Shown: positions 7,600 to 10,746 of the stretch, in pieces
Numbering within the stretch: position 1 is the first letter of the stretch
Layout of the letters: every line of letters begins with the position of its first letter
Source: Rhodoferax sp.
Lineage (GTDB): Bacteria; Pseudomonadota; Gammaproteobacteria; Burkholderiales; Burkholderiaceae_C
DNA: 10,746 nucleotides
Direction: 5' to 3'
Assembly (NCBI GenBank): GCA_018882485.1
Contig: VERU01000048.1
Location: 1-10,746 of the forward strand
Made by a program: the position numbers and the translations under genes
The notes under the pieces: generated by a model
Told to the model about the DNA's origin: nothing
Database searches by the model: none
What the model saw: the letters and a program-made list of their open reading frames with translations, nothing else

Positions 7600-7613
7600 T
7601 TGACCCGGATCAA
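7600..7613. promoter_or_regulatory. FNR/Anr-type binding site (UspA side)
   Basis: TTGACCCGGATCAA matches nine of the ten specified bases of the FNR/Anr consensus TTGAT-N4-ATCAA. It lies in the UspA-hemerythrin intergenic region, centred 62 bases upstream of the UspA start codon and at -41.5 to a GATACT hexamer. FNR/Anr/Dnr regulators respond to oxygen or nitric oxide and are known to control usp genes in other proteobacteria. Crp-family relatives with the same half-site cannot be excluded. Confidence 0.7.
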
Positions 7614-7639
7614 TCCCGCTGGAACTCCGGAAACAGACC

Positions 7640-7653
7640 CTGACCTGGGTCAA
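7640..7653. promoter_or_regulatory. Degenerate FNR-like dyad (hemerythrin side)
   Basis: CTGACCTGGGTCAA keeps the TGA...TCA core and matches seven of ten consensus bases of TTGAT-N4-ATCAA. Its centre (7646.5) is exactly 40 bases from the stronger site and lies at -41.5 to a start point predicted from the TAAGCT hexamer at 7676-7681. On its own the match is weak; the mirrored geometry of the two promoters raises its credibility. Confidence 0.45.
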
Positions 7654-7675
7654 TGGACAGGAGAGGAGAGGCCGT

Positions 7676-7681
7676 TAAGCT
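7676..7681 (+). promoter_or_regulatory. Candidate -10 element of the hemerythrin promoter
   Basis: TAAGCT retains the three most conserved -10 positions (T at -12, A at -11, T at -7). Placed at -12 to -7, it predicts transcription from near 7688, a leader of about 15 bases that just includes the Shine-Dalgarno sequence. The weak match fits an activator-dependent promoter. Confidence 0.35.
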
Positions 7682-7702
7682 GCACCATCTGCAGGAGTTG
7701 AC

Positions 7703-8212
7703 ATGGCACAGGAACTGGCTTGGAACGAAACGCTGGCCCTCGGTCTGGATTACATGGACGATACCCATCGGGAATTCGTCGAGCGGCTGGCGCAAACGGA
7801 GCAAGCGCCCGACCCGGACCTGCTGCCCCTGTGGGACGACGTGCTCGCACACACCCGATGGCACTTCGGCAGGGAGGACGACTGGATGCGCGACACGGGA
7901 TTTGCCCATGGCAATTGCCATGCCGTCCAGCATGAGGTGGTGCTGAAAATCATGGATGAAATCCAGCGCCGGGGACGTGCGGGCGAGCTGTCGCTGGTGC
8001 GGGACATGTGCGGCGAACTCGGCACCTGGTTCGCCCAACATGCCCAGACCATGGACGCCGCGCTTGCCATGCACCTGCGGGGCGCCGGCTACGACCCGAC
8101 GACGCGATCCGCGCTTTACCCCAGAGATCCGGCGTCGGCACCCATCCAGGGGTGTGGCGGTGCCTGTTCCAGCGGTATCCCCGCGACCGACCCGGCATCG
8201 GCGATCGCCTGA
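7703..8212 (+). CDS. Bacteriohemerythrin with a short Cys-containing C-terminal tail
   Basis: This is a non-heme di-iron oxygen-binding protein of the hemerythrin family. The seven ligands of the di-iron centre are all present in order: H22 (THREF), H54 and E58 (HFGRE), H73 and H77 (HAVQH), H113 and D118 (HAQTMD). The four-helix domain occupies about residues 1-128. Family members bind O2 reversibly and serve in oxygen supply, sensing or protection. No signal peptide or transmembrane segment is seen, so it is cytoplasmic. AGGAG at 7693-7697, five bases from ATG 7703, supports the start. The C-terminal 40 or so residues, Pro/Ala/Ser-rich with C151 and C155 (GCGGACSSG), go beyond the usual domain and have no recognised function. 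Its promoter region is shared with the divergent UspA gene and carries FNR-like sites, pointing to low-oxygen expression. Confidence 0.93.
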   Translation: MAQELAWNETLALGLDYMDDTHREFVERLAQTEQAPDPDLLPLWDDVLAHTRWHFGREDDWMRDTGFAHGNCHAVQHEVVLKIMDEIQRRGRAGELSLVRDMCGELGTWFAQHAQTMDAALAMHLRGAGYDPTTRSALYPRDPASAPIQGCGGACSSGIPATDPASAIA

Positions 8213-8235
8213 CTGGCCTGTCGGCCCCGGGTCAG
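8209..8235. terminator. Possible hairpin between convergent hemerythrin and hydrolase genes
   Basis: CTGAC (8209-8213, including the hemerythrin stop) pairs with GTCAG (8231-8235), and an inner GGCC-TGTC-GGCC hairpin (8215-8226) can form. The stem has an asymmetric internal loop and no T-run on either side. The position between two convergent genes fits a bidirectional terminator, but the structure is weak evidence. Confidence 0.3.
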
Positions 8236-8245
8236 CACCAGCCCT

Positions 8246-9472
8246 TCAGTCATCCAGGGCAGCGTAAACCAGGTTGCGGAAGAGCATGCGGTAATACTCG
8301 CGCTGGTTGGGGGCCTGCAGCATCAGGATGGCAAACAGGTCCTCGGCCGGGTCCACAAAGAAGGTGGTGCCCGCCATCCCCCCCCAGAAATAGCTGCCGA
8401 TCGACCCGGGCACGTTGGCCAGGCCGCGGGCCTTGCGCACCGCAAATCCCAATCCGAATCCGTGGCCTGCAGGCAACAAGGCCTGCGACGCAGCGCTCCA
8501 GACCGGAATCTCACCCAGGTGGTCGGAGGTCATGAAATCGACGGTACGGGACCCCAGCAGGCGCCGCCCGTTGAGGGTGCCGCGATTCAGCATGAACTGA
8601 AGAAACCGCGCGTAGTCGAGGGCCGTGCTCACCAGGCCGCCGCCGCCGGATTCCAGGGCCGCTGCCTCCCGCACATCGATGACCTTCATCTGCAGGCCAC
8701 CATCCGGGTCGCGGGGAAACGGTTCAGCCAACCGATGGTGCTGCCCGCCGGGAACCTGAAAAGCGGTCTCCCGCATGCCCAAGGGCAGCAGAATGTGCTC
8801 GGTCAGATACCGTCCCAGAGACTGGCCACTGGCCACTTCAACCAGGCGACCGAGCACATCGGTGGCCCGGCTGTACTCCCAGGCGGTGCCGGGCTCGGCA
8901 ACCAGGGGTAGGGCCCCCAGAACCTTGGAAAAGGCGTCGTTGCTGCGCTCGCGGGCGCCGATACGGGCTTGGGCGTACGCCCGGTGCACGGCCGAATTGC
9001 CCAGAAATTCGTAAGTCAGGCCCGCCGTGTGGCGCAACAGATCCTGCACCGTCGCGCCCTGACGGACGGGCACCGTCTCGGGGCGCCCCTCGGTCAATCG
9101 GGCCACCTGCTGCCCCAGGTACTCGGGCAAGTGGCGCGATACCGGATCGCTCAGGAGCAGTCTCCCCTGCTCCACCAGCATCATGACCGCGACGCTGACG
9201 ATGGGCTTGGTCATGGAATAGATGCGAAAGAGGGCATCCACCGGCATGGGCTGCCGGGCCGCCGGGTCGCAGAATCCCATGGATTCGTACAGCGCCACGC
9301 AGCCCCTGCGCGCAATGAACGCCACGGCGCCGGGCAGTCGCTGACGCTCCACCTCGGATTGAAGAACCCACCGCAATCGGTCCAGACTCTGCGTGTTCAG
9401 CCCGGCGCCCGCCCGGTCAATGGGCACCTGCTCCGGGCTCAGGGCCTGCGTCCAGTCAACCAGGCCGCTCAT
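8246..9472 (-). CDS. Beta-lactamase-fold serine hydrolase (EstB-like esterase family)
   Basis: This 408-residue protein belongs to the class C beta-lactamase/penicillin-binding-protein-like family, which includes esterases such as EstB and other hydrolases. The catalytic SxxK motif is S86-M-T-K89. The second motif Tyr is Y200 (WEYSRATDVLG), where true beta-lactamases have YxN. Near the C-terminus, W363-G-G replaces the KTG motif, as in EstB-type esterases. These features argue for ester hydrolysis rather than antibiotic resistance; substrate unknown. No signal peptide is visible, so it is probably cytoplasmic, again unlike AmpC. GGAG nine bases upstream of the start (minus strand) supports the ATG at 9472. 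It is convergent with the hemerythrin gene and divergent from the amino-acid binding protein gene, so it is probably transcribed alone. Confidence 0.9.
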   Translation of the reverse strand: MSGLVDWTQALSPEQVPIDRAGAGLNTQSLDRLRWVLQSEVERQRLPGAVAFIARRGCVALYESMGFCDPAARQPMPVDALFRIYSMTKPIVSVAVMMLVEQGRLLLSDPVSRHLPEYLGQQVARLTEGRPETVPVRQGATVQDLLRHTAGLTYEFLGNSAVHRAYAQARIGARERSNDAFSKVLGALPLVAEPGTAWEYSRATDVLGRLVEVASGQSLGRYLTEHILLPLGMRETAFQVPGGQHHRLAEPFPRDPDGGLQMKVIDVREAAALESGGGGLVSTALDYARFLQFMLNRGTLNGRRLLGSRTVDFMTSDHLGEIPVWSAASQALLPAGHGFGLGFAVRKARGLANVPGSIGSYFWGGMAGTTFFVDPAEDLFAILMLQAPNQREYYRMLFRNLVYAALDD

Positions 9473-9833
9473 GGCACCCAGCTCCGCCGGCTTTCAGAGG
9501 CGCCTGAATTCCTACCGATTTGGGCCTTCAGGCCATATGGAATAAGCATAGTTTGCTATCAATTCAGGATTCAACAATCACCATGGCCATGGCGGATATC
9601 CCGGACCCGGAGCCCGGCAGGACCCAACCGGCAAACCAGACTGGCATTCCATTTGCATGTTAGCCGTCATGCCGCCCGTCGCGGCACCCACACGGTGCGC
9701 CAGGACGGCGCCATGGTCAAGAGTAAACCCCGATGCCAGTGCCACCACAGACTGCTACATTTCGTCCCCGAGCCGGCGCGGGCCCAACGGCCCTTCTGCG
9801 CCCGACCCTGAAACCTTCCCTGGAGCATCACCC
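9473..9833. other. 361-base divergent intergenic region
   Basis: This region separates two divergent genes and no convincing gene is seen. An AT-richer stretch at 9535-9580 stands out against GC-rich surroundings and is the likeliest promoter zone. Short palindromes are present: AGGCGCCT (9498-9505), GGCCT-TC-AGGCC (9523-9534), CCATGGCCATGG (9581-9592) and GGATATCC (9594-9601). The part from 9660 to 9820 shows no recognisable sigma-70 promoter for the binding-protein gene. Open frames across this stretch continue antisense to the hydrolase and look non-coding. Confidence 0.6.
9545..9574 (-). promoter_or_regulatory. Candidate promoter for the serine hydrolase
   Basis: On the minus strand, TTGAAT (plus coordinates 9569-9574) and TATGCT (9545-9550) are separated by 18 bases; each matches four of six sigma-70 consensus bases. 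This would start transcription about 65 bases before the hydrolase ATG. The AT-rich context helps, but alternatives in the same stretch cannot be excluded. Confidence 0.25.
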
Positions 9834-10746
9834 ATGAATTTTCGCAAGATTTCCACGCTGGCTGCGGCGGTTGCCGCTGTTGCCACGCTGAGCGCCACAC
9901 CGGCGCACGCCGGCAAAACCATCGACGCGATCAAGGCCCGCGGCCAGATCGTCTGTGGCAACAACCCCAGCCTGCCCGGGTTTGCTTCAGCCGACAGCCA
10001 GGGCAACTGGACCGGCCTCGATGTGGACATCTGCAAAGCGCTGGCCGCCACCCTGCTGGGTGATGCCAGCAAGGTCAAGTGGACGCCGCTGAACGCATCG
10101 CAACGGTTCGCCGCCCTGCAGTCGGGCGAAATCGACGTCCTGTCGCGCAACACCACCTGGACCCTGACCCGCGATGCCTCCCTGGGCCTCAATTTCACGG
10201 GCGTTACCTACTACGACGGCCAGGGCTTCATGGTGACCAAGAAGTCCAAGATCACCAGTGCCAAGCAACTCAAGGGCGCTACCGTTTGCGTGCAGTCCGG
10301 CACGACCACTGAAAAGAATCTGGCCGACTACTCCAAGGCCATGAAGCTCAACATGAAGCCGGTGGTGTTCGAGACCCAGGAAGCCACGAACAAAGCCTAC
10401 TTCACAGGCCGCTGCCAAGTCTACACCACGGACGCATCGGGTCTGGCCTCGGTGCGCAACAAGGAGGCCAACAACCCGGATGACCATGTGATTCTGCCGG
10501 ACCTGATCTCCAAGGAACCGCTGGGTCCGTCGGTACGTCGGGGTGACGACGAATGGTTCGCGATCGTCAAGTGGGTGGTCTTTGCCCTGATCGAGGCCGA
10601 GGAGTACGGCATCACCCAGGCCAACGTGGACCAGCTCAAGGCCTCCAGCCAGGACCCGGTGGTGCAGCGCATCCTGGGCACCTCGGAAGACACCGGCAAG
10701 CTGCTGGGCCTGGACAAGGACTGGGCTTACCGCGCCATCAAGGCCG
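9834..10746 (+). CDS. aapJ: General L-amino-acid ABC transporter periplasmic binding protein (AapJ/BztA type), 3' truncated by window
   Basis: The protein captures amino acids in the periplasm and delivers them to an AapQMP-type inner-membrane ABC transporter. About 304 residues are present and no stop is reached; family members are about 340 residues, so only a short C-terminal part is missing. A Sec signal peptide is clear: MNFRK, a hydrophobic Ala-rich core and an AHA-G cleavage site near residue 27. The mature chain has the extracellular solute-binding family 3 pattern: IVCGNNPSLPGF, WTGLDVDICKALAA, and the AapJ-typical NTTWTLTRDASLGLNFTGV with YYDGQGFMV. Two Cys pairs in the mature chain are compatible with disulfides. 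GGAG at 9822-9825, eight bases before the ATG at 9834, supports the start. The permease and ATPase genes would be expected just downstream. Amino-acid specificity (broad versus Glu/Asp/Gln/Asn) cannot be read from the sequence. Confidence 0.92.
   Translation, partial: MNFRKISTLAAAVAAVATLSATPAHAGKTIDAIKARGQIVCGNNPSLPGFASADSQGNWTGLDVDICKALAATLLGDASKVKWTPLNASQRFAALQSGEIDVLSRNTTWTLTRDASLGLNFTGVTYYDGQGFMVTKKSKITSAKQLKGATVCVQSGTTTEKNLADYSKAMKLNMKPVVFETQEATNKAYFTGRCQVYTTDASGLASVRNKEANNPDDHVILPDLISKEPLGPSVRRGDDEWFAIVKWVVFALIEAEEYGITQANVDQLKASSQDPVVQRILGTSEDTGKLLGLDKDWAYRAIKA

Noticed and set aside
7545..7613. Longer N-terminus for the UspA protein (start at 7613)
   Set aside because: The extra 23 residues are not part of the UspA fold, would place the FNR-like site inside the coding region, and the ATG at 7544 has a good ribosome binding site.
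8246..9472. Antibiotic-resistance beta-lactamase
   Set aside because: The SxxK motif is present, but YxN and KTG are replaced by YSR and WGG and there is no signal peptide, which fits EstB-like esterases better.
9581..9601. Palindromes CCATGGCCATGG and GGATATCC as operator sites
   Set aside because: They are short, match no operator known to me, and lie upstream of the candidate hydrolase promoter without a clear geometric relation; noted only as part of the intergenic region.
8969..9811. Plus-strand open frame of 280 codons across the hydrolase start and the intergenic region
   Set aside because: Most of it is antisense to the serine hydrolase, and the intergenic part shows no domain or ribosome binding site.

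Overview
The window looks like ordinary chromosomal DNA of a GC-rich betaproteobacterium, probably Burkholderiales. This rests on a thiolase that closely resembles Cupriavidus-type BktB, an AapJ/BztA-type binding protein, and the general gene style. No mobile element, CRISPR array, tRNA, rRNA or defence system was seen. The genes are housekeeping or respiratory, and the most interesting signals are regulatory or structural.

Left edge (1-215): a perfect 91-base inverted repeat (1-91 and 125-215, 33-base spacer) cuts into a multiheme cytochrome c gene. The right arm is the gene's natural sequence. The left arm is a flipped copy that runs to the first base of the window. This is most simply a fold-back chimera at a contig end, although a real inverted duplication is possible.

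Plus-strand run (about 94-5777): a 5'-truncated three-heme cytochrome c electron-transfer subunit, a UshA-type 5'-nucleotidase with a lipoprotein signal, a soluble hybrid histidine kinase (PAS-PAS-HisKA-HATPase-REC), and an RluA pseudouridine synthase. The last three overlap or touch and probably share a transcript. Their functions are not obviously related.

Middle (5778-8212): a bktB-like beta-ketothiolase is preceded by a tandem 17-base repeat with a 21-base period. Convergent to it is a UspA-family stress protein. UspA is divergent from a bacteriohemerythrin with all seven iron ligands. The 158-base UspA/hemerythrin intergenic region holds two FNR/Anr-like dyads 40 bases apart, each at -41.5 relative to a -10-like hexamer. 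This suggests a symmetric, oxygen-responsive divergent promoter, which fits an oxygen-binding protein paired with a stress protein.

Right part (8246-10746): a minus-strand beta-lactamase-fold serine hydrolase (EstB-like), a 361-base intergenic region, and the start of a periplasmic general L-amino-acid ABC transporter binding protein that runs off the window. Three plus-strand genes (rluA, bktB, hemerythrin) share a CCCCG[C/G]GTCA motif just after their stop codons, each with a possible hairpin involving the stop codon.
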